Shown piece by piece: positions 10,951 through 20,725 of a stretch of 64,000 nucleotides of DNA. Below the pieces are notes generated by a model. The model ran no database searches. It was given only the letters and a program-made list of their open reading frames with translations, and was not told the DNA's origin. Made by a program: the position numbers and the translations under genes. The DNA comes from Epithemia pelagica. Lineage: Eukaryota > Bacillariophyta > Bacillariophyceae > Surirellales > Surirellaceae. Location: NCBI GenBank assembly GCA_946965045.2, contig OX337228.1:124001-188000 (forward strand), read 5' to 3'. How positions within the stretch are numbered: the first letter of the stretch is position 1; every line of letters begins with the position of its first letter.

Positions 10951-13900
10951 ATGTCGAATGTACAGGCATCTGTGGTCCCATTGGCGGCAGATGACACTGG
11001 TCAACAGGCAATTGATACGAGTATGGAAATCGAACCGTCCAAGAATTCGGCACTCAAGATCATCCAAGAAGAAGAGTCGAACCCAATCGTCTCGAGCGAT
11101 GAGGCTTCTCCTGTTGCTGTAGCGCGGGTACGCCCTACTTCTAGGATTGAGAATGATGAGGAAATGGACCAAGCAGACGACAAACAAGAAACAGAAGAAA
11201 AAACGACGACAACCTCTCTCATTGATGTGTACCAAGCATTGGATTCTCTCGACTCGGAAGGATGCGCTTGGACAGGAGGCTTGGCCACAGAGCTGCCCTC
11301 CATGCCAGGGTTGATTGTAGAAGGAGTGGGAGAAGTCAAGTTACCGCTGGATCAAGACACTGCCACCAAACTCAAAACAACGTCCAGTAACATGCTCTTT
11401 CAAGCGGCGGGTGACATTTTGGAAGCTACTGACGCTGACGTGGCTCAAATCGATGCCGATAAGGTTACTTTGACCAATCCAGCCTGGTTTGCTGGCTTGA
11501 AAGCCCTCACGAAAAAGGTTTGTGCGGCTCTCGGAGTCGATCCGGAGCTAGTACGAACTGAGCTATCCAGCCTTTTGTTGAATCTAGAAGGAGACTGTTC
11601 CAGAAAGCATCGAGACTTGAAGAAGGCAGATGGAAAGTTTGCATCCTTGATGATCCAACTACCAAGTCGCTTCACGGGAGGGTCCTTTGCAGTGACTCAT
11701 GACGGTAACACAAAGACATTTACCATGCATGATCCTGAAACATGTCCATTTAGCTGTCGTTATGTAGCACATTATGCCGATTGTGAGCATGAGATTTTGC
11801 CCATTGAGTCGGGTCATCAACTCGCCCTGGTCTATTCTCTCTGTTATACGGATGACGATTGTTCCAAACCGTCGCTTGCCAATGTGCACGAAGGTTCGTT
11901 AGTATCAGTAATTGCGAAGTTGGACCGGAATCAATCTCTCTTTGCCATTCCCATTGATAAAGGATATGAGTCTTTGGCATTGGCGCGTCATGGAGTGAAT
12001 GTCCTCAAGGGAAAGGATCGATCTCTGGCTCGGACGATTGGTCGCGTCGAGGGGTGGCAACTCTTGATTGCTAAGGTGGAAGGAAGCGGCTCACATCGGA
12101 GAGACGTTGGAAACATTTCCTGCAAAGAATTGTTTCACCAAGATGGAAGCGATGCGCAAGCGCATCAAACCTGGCTCGACAACGATCTCTGTTTGGATTC
12201 GATAACGAAGGGAGGCAGTTTATTAGCTGTTGGGGACAGAGCGAAGTACGTGTGGAATCTCCAAGACTCGAGAGATCGGTATAGCTACATCAACAGGTAT
12301 TCAACGTCCATTTTGATTGCATTTTCCGAGAACTCAGTCTTTGAGAGAATTTGCCGTTCGGATTTCTCGAAAGCTCTGGAGGAACTTTCCAGAACTCCCA
12401 TCCATATGGACCGTGCCTTGAAGTTCATGGCGGAGTCAACACCGATCCTTAACTCAGCAGATTTTGTCACCCTCCACTCCTTGCTGAAAGAGAAGGACTC
12501 ATTTTGGTCGTCGTTGAATGCGATGATGCAGGGACTGTCTAATAAGAGTAGACGGGGCATGTCTACAAACAGACGTGAAGTCTCCAAAGGTGAACGTGAA
12601 GTGCCTTCCTCCACTGTGATTTCAATTCTGACCTCATTGATAAAAGAACATGGATGGGACGATGAAAAAATAACTCCTATCCGTCTCTTTCTGGAGCAGC
12701 TTGCTGATATTGACAGGCAAACCGATTGCATGGAATTCTTGTCCGTGATGGAGCACTTTCTTACAATCAAGAAAGTGCTACAGAATAAGGATATCATGGA
12801 CACTTTGGTGGAAAAGACGATTGATAATTTTGCCAAGGGCACTGGAACCACGGATTCAAGCTTGCGCTATAGTGACATTGCTCCCAGGAACAGAGGCGAA
12901 ATTTACAAGCGCCTTGAATCAATGTCCCAAACACATGGATACGAGAGCATATCATCTGCTGTCCAGGCATGCTTTGTACGAATCCAAACAATGAACAAGT
13001 CTGAGACGGAGAGGCTGCTTCCGACGTTAGTAGAGCAGATTGCAGCTGTAGAATCCATACATACCAATGTCCCGGACGCGAAACTGGATACCACTCTTCA
13101 TGAGTCCATACTGGATACGTTTGCTAGCTTCATCAAGAACGATTATGGTTCCCGAGGAATCAGTTCCTCACAGGAGTTTCCGACGATTCACTCTTTTCTG
13201 AAGAATCACGCCTCATATTGGCCATCCTTCAACGTTATTTTGAAGCGCATGCACAAAACACTCCCTGGCTCTTCCTTGACTTCTATCTTAGCTTCTGTGA
13301 TAAAGGAACACGGATGGGACGACGAAAAGATGGCTCCAGTTCGGGACTTTCTTGAAACGCTTCCTGACAGGGCAGAAGCATGTAATTGCTTTGTCTTCTT
13401 GAATTTGTTGGAGCCACTGCTCGTGTTGAAGAGAACTTTGGGAGATAAGGCACCGATTGATTCCCTGATAGAACGGACCATTAAAAATTTTGACATGGAG
13501 GAGGGAAGAGGTCGAGTGTCAAGTAAAACCAGAAAGGAGATTTATAGTTTGCTTGAAAAGCGAGTCAAGGAGCATGGATGGGAGATTCTAGCTGCTGCTG
13601 TCGACTCCTGCGTTGTCAGAACCCACAAACTTGTTCCTTGCGATGAGGAGGCGTGGCTCGAGATCTATATCGAACAGATTGATTGGGTGAAATCGCTTCG
13701 TGCCAACAAACGTCTCGAGACATCCATTGTGGATTCGTTTGAGGGAGTGGTGGAAGAAAACATTGTCGGTTCGTTTGAGGGAGTGGCTTCGAACTACTGT
13801 GCTCATATACTTACTTCCTCAGCTCGTTTTACTTCCCTTCATTCTTATTGCAAGAACAATTCCAGTTACTGGAGTTCATTCGAGATGATTCTGGAAGACT

Positions 13901-15183
13901 TTGTTTCTGAATCAAAACCCGTGCCTTCTAACTTCATTTCGATCTTAGTATCCACCATACAGAAAAGTGGGTGGCTCGACGACAAGGTGGCTCCGATCCG
14001 TCAGTTTCTGGAACAGCTCGCTAATAAGGGAAGCAAAGTGAATTGTATTGATTTCTTGACGTCGATTGAGCCCCTGGTCTCAATCAGGGAAGCGCTGGAG
14101 GACAAGTCTGCAATTGACTCTCTAATCGAAAAGGCGATACGTAGTTTCGAAACGAAAACAGAAAGAGAATCGCTTCGAGAATACTACACAAACGAAGATC
14201 CAGAGGATATTTACAGGCGTATTGAAACTCTGACGGAAGAAAGCAAATGGGAGAGTCTATCATCCACTGTCAAGTCATGTTTTTCCCGAATTCGTAAAGT
14301 GAACACAAGGAAATCGTTTCTTGAGCGTTTGGTCGATCAGATTGAAGCGATTGAGTCATTTTCTACAAACATCCCTGTCGTATTAGACAAGGACGATCTT
14401 CGAGAACCTATACTCACAGAGTTTGTGAGTTCTCTCACGAGCGGTCGCTTGTGGGATGCCTCCACCTCTGATATTGAAAGTATGTTAGAGAAACTCGTCA
14501 TGTACGGCACAACTGAGATGTTTGACGATGTGGAAACCTGGGCAAGCACAGCCTCATCCTCATGGCTGTCGCTTCTCGACTCTGTATTCCAAAACCAGCC
14601 GTCTATCAGTTACAACGTGTCGAACCGAGAGGCCGTAGAAGAATGTATCACTTATGTACATACACGGGCCCACGAACAGCAAGTTGCCGATTTGAAAGAG
14701 AAAGAGAGTGAGTTGGTTCGTTTGACTCAAGAGCGTCCTTCTCCCGTAACAACCTGGAGGATACCAGAGGCAGACACTGGCGACGATGATTTAGACGAGT
14801 ACCTACACAGCGATCGATCAGATTCGTATGAGATTCACGTGGGGGGAGGGAAAGACCACGCCAGGAAGCTTATAGGGAATGGGGAAATCATGTCGCTCCG
14901 CCACGCTGCCGAAATTGGTGTTAAGATCGAGACAAGTCGCAAGATTGGGCAGAGGGCATCCGTGATTGTGAAAAAAGCAAAGAAGCAAGAGCAGCGATAT
15001 CAATTGGAGATCTACAAATACAATCTTCGAAAACTCGTTTCCGTGCGTAACGAACTGGAAGACTTGGGCCATCGTCCTCGTCCTCGTCCACCGGCAGACG
15101 ACGACGAGCCTCCCTCGAAACGAGCCAAATTTGGAGATATACCAGAAGTGATTGTGGTTAAAGTTCGTCGTCAAGATGAATAA
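10951..15183 (+). CDS. 2OG-Fe(II) oxygenase with helical repeats, paralog 3
   Basis: A 1410-aa protein, closest in layout to paralog 2. N-terminal motif NPIVSSDEASP at about 44-54; oxygenase domain about 95-305 with HRD at 220-222, His280 and Gln290 in place of the usual Arg. As in paralogs 1 and 2 the QAPHGRGMETI segment is missing. Three helical units follow (HGWDDEKITPIR, HGWDDEKMAPVR, SGWLDDKVAPIR), then the C-terminal module with VGGGKDHAR and KRAKFGD. A 107-bp stretch (12793-12899) is identical to paralog 1 at 3169-3275, suggesting gene conversion. A short internal duplication (SIVDSFEGVV / IVGSFEGVA, about 13730-13790) is shared with paralog 2 and so predates their split. Likely nuclear; substrate unknown. 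Confidence 0.85.
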   Translation: MSNVQASVVPLAADDTGQQAIDTSMEIEPSKNSALKIIQEEESNPIVSSDEASPVAVARVRPTSRIENDEEMDQADDKQETEEKTTTTSLIDVYQALDSLDSEGCAWTGGLATELPSMPGLIVEGVGEVKLPLDQDTATKLKTTSSNMLFQAAGDILEATDADVAQIDADKVTLTNPAWFAGLKALTKKVCAALGVDPELVRTELSSLLLNLEGDCSRKHRDLKKADGKFASLMIQLPSRFTGGSFAVTHDGNTKTFTMHDPETCPFSCRYVAHYADCEHEILPIESGHQLALVYSLCYTDDDCSKPSLANVHEGSLVSVIAKLDRNQSLFAIPIDKGYESLALARHGVNVLKGKDRSLARTIGRVEGWQLLIAKVEGSGSHRRDVGNISCKELFHQDGSDAQAHQTWLDNDLCLDSITKGGSLLAVGDRAKYVWNLQDSRDRYSYINRYSTSILIAFSENSVFERICRSDFSKALEELSRTPIHMDRALKFMAESTPILNSADFVTLHSLLKEKDSFWSSLNAMMQGLSNKSRRGMSTNRREVSKGEREVPSSTVISILTSLIKEHGWDDEKITPIRLFLEQLADIDRQTDCMEFLSVMEHFLTIKKVLQNKDIMDTLVEKTIDNFAKGTGTTDSSLRYSDIAPRNRGEIYKRLESMSQTHGYESISSAVQACFVRIQTMNKSETERLLPTLVEQIAAVESIHTNVPDAKLDTTLHESILDTFASFIKNDYGSRGISSSQEFPTIHSFLKNHASYWPSFNVILKRMHKTLPGSSLTSILASVIKEHGWDDEKMAPVRDFLETLPDRAEACNCFVFLNLLEPLLVLKRTLGDKAPIDSLIERTIKNFDMEEGRGRVSSKTRKEIYSLLEKRVKEHGWEILAAAVDSCVVRTHKLVPCDEEAWLEIYIEQIDWVKSLRANKRLETSIVDSFEGVVEENIVGSFEGVASNYCAHILTSSARFTSLHSYCKNNSSYWSSFEMILEDFVSESKPVPSNFISILVSTIQKSGWLDDKVAPIRQFLEQLANKGSKVNCIDFLTSIEPLVSIREALEDKSAIDSLIEKAIRSFETKTERESLREYYTNEDPEDIYRRIETLTEESKWESLSSTVKSCFSRIRKVNTRKSFLERLVDQIEAIESFSTNIPVVLDKDDLREPILTEFVSSLTSGRLWDASTSDIESMLEKLVMYGTTEMFDDVETWASTASSSWLSLLDSVFQNQPSISYNVSNREAVEECITYVHTRAHEQQVADLKEKESELVRLTQERPSPVTTWRIPEADTGDDDLDEYLHSDRSDSYEIHVGGGKDHARKLIGNGEIMSLRHAAEIGVKIETSRKIGQRASVIVKKAKKQEQRYQLEIYKYNLRKLVSVRNELEDLGHRPRPRPPADDDEPPSKRAKFGDIPEVIVVKVRRQDE

Positions 15184-15634
15184 TTACATATATTTGAGAA
15201 CGTTTCATGGCTGGTTTTTATTGACTTTATGAGATTGGTTTTCCTTCTATGTACGGGTTTGAAGAGAAGGAGCGTCTCTCGGCTCCCCGTTGGAAGTTGG
15301 CTTCTGCTCTGCATGTGAACAAGAAATGCGATCTTGAAAAGCAGTAGAGTTCATGTCTTTGGAGTGGCATGTTCCTTCCCTCTGTCTCGGAACCGGAGGA
15401 TTGGACTATGTGTCGGTCCAAATTTTATGACCATGTTTACCTTTGTGGCGCCAACAGATATCGCCTCGCTTGCGCGCGCAAAATCTCAACAATCGAGCCG
15501 ATTGGCCACGCTAGCTCGGCTTCATTTTTAGTGCGCCACTCGTCTCACTTGTGATCGCTTGGAATGTGCAAATTTCCAGGCTTTTCCTTGTTGAACCCCT
15601 GATCAAAGTTTGACTCCTTGTAGAACCCGACACC
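15184..15634. other. intergenic, promoter region of paralog 4
   Basis: No gene. TGCGCGCGCAAAATCTC at 15471-15487 is the local version of the shared upstream motif. Confidence 0.5.
15471..15487 (+). promoter_or_regulatory. GCGCGC(A/C)AAA upstream motif, paralog 4
   Basis: TGCGCGCGCAAAATCTC about 150 bp before the ATG; the GCGCAAAA part fits an E2F-like core on the opposite strand. Confidence 0.35.
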
Positions 15635-18430
15635 ATGTCTTGCGGTGCTGTCCAGAAATCTATCCTAAACGCAGGCGGTGGAGAATCCAACGACGATTCG
15701 CCAGTCAAAACCGTTGAACCATGCGAGATTCGAAGCAAAACTACGCAAGTCGACACCATTGTGTCGAGCGATGAGGCATCTCCAGAGAAACGAGACCATG
15801 GCTCACCAGAGGCTCCACAAGAAATAACCTCACTCACAGATGTCTATCAAGCTCTCGATTCCCTCGACTCGGAAGGATCAGCGTGTACCGGTGGCATTGC
15901 CACTGAGTTGCCCGCCATGCCAGGGTTGGTTGTAGAAGGAGTTGGTGAGATTTTCCTGCCGTTAAATCAAGAAAATGCTACCAAGCTCAAGGCCGCTGCT
16001 CGACAAGCTCCTCATGGACGGGGAATGGAAACAATCATTGACAAATCGGTCCGTGATACAATGCAAGTGGATGCCGATCAGGTGACCTTGACCAATCCAG
16101 TCTGGTCTGCTGGTATAAAAGGACTGACAAGGAAAGTATGTACGGCTCTTGGCGTTAATCCTGACCTGGTCCGTAGTGAGTTGTACAAACTCTTGCTTTA
16201 TGAGGAAGGTGGCTTTTTCAAAAAGCATCGCGATACAGAAAAGGCCGACGGAATGTTTGCCACGTTGGTGGTGCAACTACCTAGTCGTTTCACTGGAGGA
16301 TCTTTTGTTGTCACCCACAATGGTAGCACAAAGGAATTTTCTATGGAAGATTCGAAAACGTCGCCTTATTGTTGTCACTATGTGGGACATTATGCGGATT
16401 GTGAGCATGAGATTTTGCCGATTGAATCTGGGTATCGAGTCGCTTTGATCTATTCTCTTTGCTACACGGGCAAGGAAGTTTCCAAACCGTCTGTCGCAAA
16501 TGTCCAAGAAGGTTCGTTGGTGTCCGTGATGCAGCGATTGGACAAGAGTCAATCTCTGTTTGCGATTCCCATGGATCATCAGTATACGACGGTTTCGTTG
16601 GCACGTCTGGGAGTGGGCGCTCTCAAGGGCCAGGATCGATCTTTGGCCCGGACCATTGGTCATGTCGAGGGATGGGAATTGATGGTTGTCAAACTGGAAC
16701 GGACGGACTGCGAAGATTTGTGTCCGTTTGATGGATTGGAAGTCATGGCCAATTACCGAGGCGACGTGTGTTTGAAGGAAATATTTTGCCAGGATGGAAG
16801 GGATGGAAAAGAACAGGCAAACTGGCTGAAAGAACAGCTTAACTTTGATTCCGTAAAGCAGGGAGGGAATCTATTGACCGAAAACCGCGATGGAATCTGG
16901 GGAGAGGGAGACGTGGGCGCCGTCCAGTACACGGGAAACGAAGGAACGACTCGTGACACAACCTACAGTGCGTGTGTTTTGATTGCGTATTCCAAGGATG
17001 GAGTCTTTGAGCGGCTTTGTCGTACCAATTTCCCCAAGGCCATGAACATGATTCCAGAAAATCCCAAGCTTCTTGATCGTGCGTTGGAGTACATTCATCA
17101 GTCTAAGCCCAGCATTTCTTCCGATGACTTTCTGGCCATACACCCTTTGATTCAAGGCACTGACTCTTATTGGTCGTCCTTCGATATGCTTCTACAGGGA
17201 TTGAAGTCTCGATCGGAAGTCCCATCTTCCTCCGTCACTTCTCTGTTTTCGTCCATGATCAAGGACCATGGATGGAACAACGAGCAGATGGCTCCGCTCC
17301 GTTTGTTTCTGGAACAGCTTGTCGACCTTGCCAATCGAGCTGACTGTGAACAACTCGTGTCCTTGATCAAGACTTTTTTTGCGGTCAAGGAAGTTTTGCC
17401 CGATAAATCGCACATGGAGTCTCTGATACAAAAGACGCTTGGTACATTTGATGCGGCCACTGGAAACTTTGCCGTCCGTCGTCACATGCGTCGACCAAGA
17501 TTCCCGCCCTACCTGATATACCATCGTTTGGAAGCTCTGGCGAAATTGCATGGATGGAAGAGCGTCGCCTCTCTGGTCACAAGCTGCTTTTCTAGAATCC
17601 GCAAATCCAAACCGTGCCATACCAAGCTGGGTTGCATCTTGGCGGGCCAGATCAACGCCATTGAATCCCTGTCCAAAAATGTTCCTGGCGTTCCGACACA
17701 GTCTCTGCGAGAATCGGTCCGCAAATTCCTTCTGACGGTCATTCGACAAGACGAAGTCTGGCTTTCTCCCGAAATTGGAAAGTTGGTAGAGGACCTGTAC
17801 CGGTACGGGACACCGGCCATGTTCCAACGGGTGGAAGGCTGGGCCTCCAAGGCCGCTCTTTTCAAGGTTTCGATTGTCCATGCCGAATTACAAAAACTAG
17901 AATCGACGACCCACAAGACGCCGTCGAGGTATCCCCAAGCCAAGGATCATTGCGTGGCTCATGTCCATCAACGGTTCCACGACATGAAACGAGACGAGCT
18001 GAAACGTCAAGAACATACTCTGCTGGAACAGACTCGAGTGGGAGAACCCGTCTTTTCGTGGTCCATGCCGCAAGCCAAGACTCGTAGCGATCGTTTAAAC
18101 GCTTTTCTCCACAGTGACCAAGAGGGTCCCTGTGAGATTTGTTTGGCAAAAGGACTCGAGAATGCCAGGAGTTTTTCACGGGATGGTGGACTCATCAGCC
18201 AAGGGTACAGCGCTACCATCAAAGTCACGGACAAGACAGGGGAAAAGGCATCCGTGATTGTAACCAAAACCAAAAAGCTCTATGAGACGCAATTCCAGCG
18301 ATATCACGCCAATCTCAAGGATCTGGCACAAGTTCGGGCCGATCTGGAACAATTGGATGACCGTCCTCGTCCATCGACACGAGAAGAGCCTCCGGCAAAA
18401 CGTGCTAGAGGATCATCCAACGAGCGTTGA
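15635..18430 (+). CDS. 2OG-Fe(II) oxygenase, short form, paralog 4
   Basis: A 931-aa protein that keeps all expected active-site residues: His198 and Asp200 (FFKKHRDTEKADG), His258 (DCEHEILPIESG) and Arg268 (GYRVALIYSL). It also retains the QAPHGRGMETIIDKSVRD segment at about 124-141, which is conserved in fungal, plant and bacterial relatives of this oxygenase family (LYKLLLYEEGGFFKKHRDTEK is diagnostic). The N-terminal motif is TIVSSDEASP. Only one helical repeat unit is present (HGWNNEQMAPLR), followed by the C-terminal module and PPAKRARG. It is therefore a better model of the ancestral enzyme than paralogs 1-3. The ATG context gacaccATG matches paralog 2. Expected chemistry: hydroxylation of a protein or nucleic-acid substrate using 2OG, O2 and Fe(II); the target is unknown. 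Confidence 0.88.
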   Translation: MSCGAVQKSILNAGGGESNDDSPVKTVEPCEIRSKTTQVDTIVSSDEASPEKRDHGSPEAPQEITSLTDVYQALDSLDSEGSACTGGIATELPAMPGLVVEGVGEIFLPLNQENATKLKAAARQAPHGRGMETIIDKSVRDTMQVDADQVTLTNPVWSAGIKGLTRKVCTALGVNPDLVRSELYKLLLYEEGGFFKKHRDTEKADGMFATLVVQLPSRFTGGSFVVTHNGSTKEFSMEDSKTSPYCCHYVGHYADCEHEILPIESGYRVALIYSLCYTGKEVSKPSVANVQEGSLVSVMQRLDKSQSLFAIPMDHQYTTVSLARLGVGALKGQDRSLARTIGHVEGWELMVVKLERTDCEDLCPFDGLEVMANYRGDVCLKEIFCQDGRDGKEQANWLKEQLNFDSVKQGGNLLTENRDGIWGEGDVGAVQYTGNEGTTRDTTYSACVLIAYSKDGVFERLCRTNFPKAMNMIPENPKLLDRALEYIHQSKPSISSDDFLAIHPLIQGTDSYWSSFDMLLQGLKSRSEVPSSSVTSLFSSMIKDHGWNNEQMAPLRLFLEQLVDLANRADCEQLVSLIKTFFAVKEVLPDKSHMESLIQKTLGTFDAATGNFAVRRHMRRPRFPPYLIYHRLEALAKLHGWKSVASLVTSCFSRIRKSKPCHTKLGCILAGQINAIESLSKNVPGVPTQSLRESVRKFLLTVIRQDEVWLSPEIGKLVEDLYRYGTPAMFQRVEGWASKAALFKVSIVHAELQKLESTTHKTPSRYPQAKDHCVAHVHQRFHDMKRDELKRQEHTLLEQTRVGEPVFSWSMPQAKTRSDRLNAFLHSDQEGPCEICLAKGLENARSFSRDGGLISQGYSATIKVTDKTGEKASVIVTKTKKLYETQFQRYHANLKDLAQVRADLEQLDDRPRPSTREEPPAKRARGSSNER

Positions 18431-18734
18431 TGATTCAAAGGGCCTAATTAATGAATAGTCTCTTCTGGTCCTTAATCATATTCGTAGTTAGTATGCAATT
18501 CTACTCTCTGTTGCTGAGAATTCAATTGCCTTGGTCGTAGGAACACCAGCATCGGCTTCTTGTTCTTCTTCGTTACTACGACGGTCCAAAATGTAACAAT
18601 CGGAGGTGCGGGGAGCATGCGGGTTTTGTGTGTGCCTCTCGGAATGAGAGGAGCGAAACAGGGTCACCTCGCGCGAGCGGTAGTTGCGCGCAAACACTTC
18701 CGCTCCCGCCGCGACGCGGTCGGTCACGCACTTA
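18431..18734. other. intergenic up to transposon insertion
   Basis: No gene. Ends at the TTA (18732-18734) that is the left half of the MITE target duplication and supplies the TA target of the large transposon. Confidence 0.5.
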
Positions 18735-18765
18735 CAAGCTGGCTCACATTTCGTAGTGCATGAGT
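18735..18765 (+). repeat. left terminal inverted repeat
   Basis: 31 bp matching the reverse complement of 25695-25725 at 30 positions. Preceded by TA. Confidence 0.85.
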
Positions 18766-18932
18766 ATATTAGTCTACAAGACTGTACTGAGAAAAAACTC
18801 GTACACAAAACTCCACAGTGGAAAATCCGCAGCAACCATGACAATGGGACGGCCCGATGTTTGGGCAAATACGATGGCATTCATGGCCTCAAACACTAGA
18901 ACTGCTGTTACTAATCGACTAAGTAGGTTCTA

Positions 18933-19439
18933 TTAGACATCTGCTGTGAAAAATAGGTTCTGGGTGGGGAACTTCGTCGTCATGTAGCCCAGAGCAGTCT
19001 TGAGCTCATTCATGTGGAAGAGGCTCATATAGATGGTCAGGACCATTGGGTCCATGCTGCTCTTGGTATCAATTGTGCAGCGTATATAGAATTGAATGCG
19101 GCCCTTCTTCTTGCTGGAGTCCGTGGGTGAAAGAACTTCCTTCATCACGGTCTTCACAATGAACCCAACTGGCAGCACGAGCAGCGGGTCAGCGAACTCA
19201 GATCGCGCTTCCCTTTTGTAGAAAGCCAACCGAAGATAGTCGGTGCTTGTCTCGCGTTGGAGGAGAGCATGCCCACGGTCCACAACATTTCTTCCATTTC
19301 GTTCTTCCTTGTCATCAACAATGTCCGACACGAGAACATTCACCCTATCTGCGTAGAAACTTGTCCGAAAGTTGCACCGACTTTTGTCATTTTCAGGGCC
19401 GTCATGGTCCTTGTTGAAATAGAAGTCAATCTCCTCCAT
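18933..19439 (-). CDS. unknown 168-aa transposon protein
   Basis: Open frame of 168 aa from an ATG at 19439, lying just inside the left end of the transposon. The sequence is mixed alpha/beta without low complexity (ADPLLVLPVGFIVKTVMKEV, GRIQFYIRCTIDTKS), which argues for a folded protein rather than a chance frame. No signal peptide, membrane segment or known motif is visible, and I do not recognise the family. It is transcribed away from the plus-strand basic gene at 19680, so the 240 bp between them would serve as a divergent promoter. As part of the transposon it may be an accessory factor or cargo; a chance ORF cannot be excluded. Confidence 0.45.
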   Translation of the reverse strand: MEEIDFYFNKDHDGPENDKSRCNFRTSFYADRVNVLVSDIVDDKEERNGRNVVDRGHALLQRETSTDYLRLAFYKREARSEFADPLLVLPVGFIVKTVMKEVLSPTDSSKKKGRIQFYIRCTIDTKSSMDPMVLTIYMSLFHMNELKTALGYMTTKFPTQNLFFTADV

Positions 19440-19679
19440 GCTTGTCGATTGTGGAAAACTGTTAACTCTACGCCAAGTTGATTGTTAGATTCAAATCACT
19501 TTTGTTTCTTGTTTGCGTATCGTTTCCGGATGCATCCAAAATGTGGGCGCCACACGGGTTGGTCGGATCTTGGGCGCGCACCGCTTTCCGTTGGTCTATC
19601 CGTTGCTCTAAGTAGGTTGATCGAGTTTGGTCTTGTCCGAGCATGCACATTCCCACATGCCATCCAACCAACACACAGC

Positions 19680-20654
19680 ATGGCGAGTTCTGTGAGTGTG
19701 TCTCACAAAAAACAAAGGATGAGCAGCAACAGCAACCATCGCTACCCAAGTCGTACCCGCACGAAAACGGCAATCTTCCTGGAGGACATCCAGGAAGAAG
19801 CTGCTGTTACTCCAGGGAAGCCTTCTCGAGGAGGAAGGGCATCGGCAACGAAGCTCCCTCCGAAGAAGAGCTCCGGAAAGAAGAATGCCAGGAAAAAACG
19901 CCGGACGAAGAAGACAAATCCCGAGGAGCTCCCCCCACCCCAGTCTCCAGAGTTTGTTATTTCCAAGGTGGTTGGGGAGACTCCGGACAACAGCGGGGTT
20001 GACAAGAAGCTGGCAGGAGGAGGAATGAACGACGCTGTGGTATTGGTGCCGGCGGCCAGCAGTGACGCAGAGAAGAGGTTCGAGACTGCGCTCAAGGAAG
20101 CAACGCAGTGGCATCTCATCCTTGGTGATGCCAATGGAGCGACAACACTTATGATTGGTAGAAACTATCAAGGCACGGGTAAGAAAGTCTCCATTGGAGA
20201 GATCGTGGAAACGCTCCGGCAAACCGAGAGCAGCCATAATCCCAGAATTGACAAAACAGTCAACAACAATGGTAAGTTGAACGTGGACTCTTTGCAATTG
20301 AAATGAGCTTGTACTGACCTCGTATTGTTTTCAGGACAGGATGGAATGATGGTAACCAGCACTCCCTTGAAGAAGGAGGACGATTCGATCGCTGAGGCGG
20401 AGACTGTTGCAAAATCCAATGTGGATTGGCAATACATGACGCCAGGTGAAAAGCACGCACACAATCGACGTGAGGCGGAGAAGACTGTGCAGTTCATGCC
20501 TGGAAGTCGTGCATTTGAGCCGCAGCACAAAAGCCCGAGTCTCTTTTGCGAGGATGCTTCGGATGACGACGCAGCAACTTACAATTCACACGTAGATGAT
20601 GGATTTGAAGATACGCAGGAAAATAGTTTTAGTCAGGAGTATTACAAGATCTAG
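19680..20654 (+). CDS. basic spliced transposon protein
   Basis: Two exons, 19680-20271 and 20335-20654, joined across a 63-bp intron with gtaagt donor and ttttcag acceptor; the join is in phase and reads NNNGQDGMM. The 303-aa product starts MASSVSVSHKK. Residues about 15-85 are strongly basic (SGKKNARKKRRTKKTN), typical of DNA or RNA binding and nuclear import. Residues about 130-190 look folded (RFETALKEATQWHLILGD, KVSIGEIVETL). The C-terminus is acidic. The frame is open further upstream to 19482 but that part lacks protein character. No named domain is recognised. It is the only plus-strand gene of the transposon and could be a DNA-binding partner of the transposase; this is inference. 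Confidence 0.6.
20272..20334 (+). other. 63-bp GT-AG intron
   Basis: Donor GTAAGT at 20272, acceptor TTTTCAG ending at 20334. Reading through the intron would terminate the first frame at 20306. Confidence 0.7.
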
Positions 20655-20725
20655 TTACATATAAGAAACCATATCTAAATATTGAAGAATTGCTGTTGTT
20701 TACCGCTACTGCTGCCTTAGTTCTT

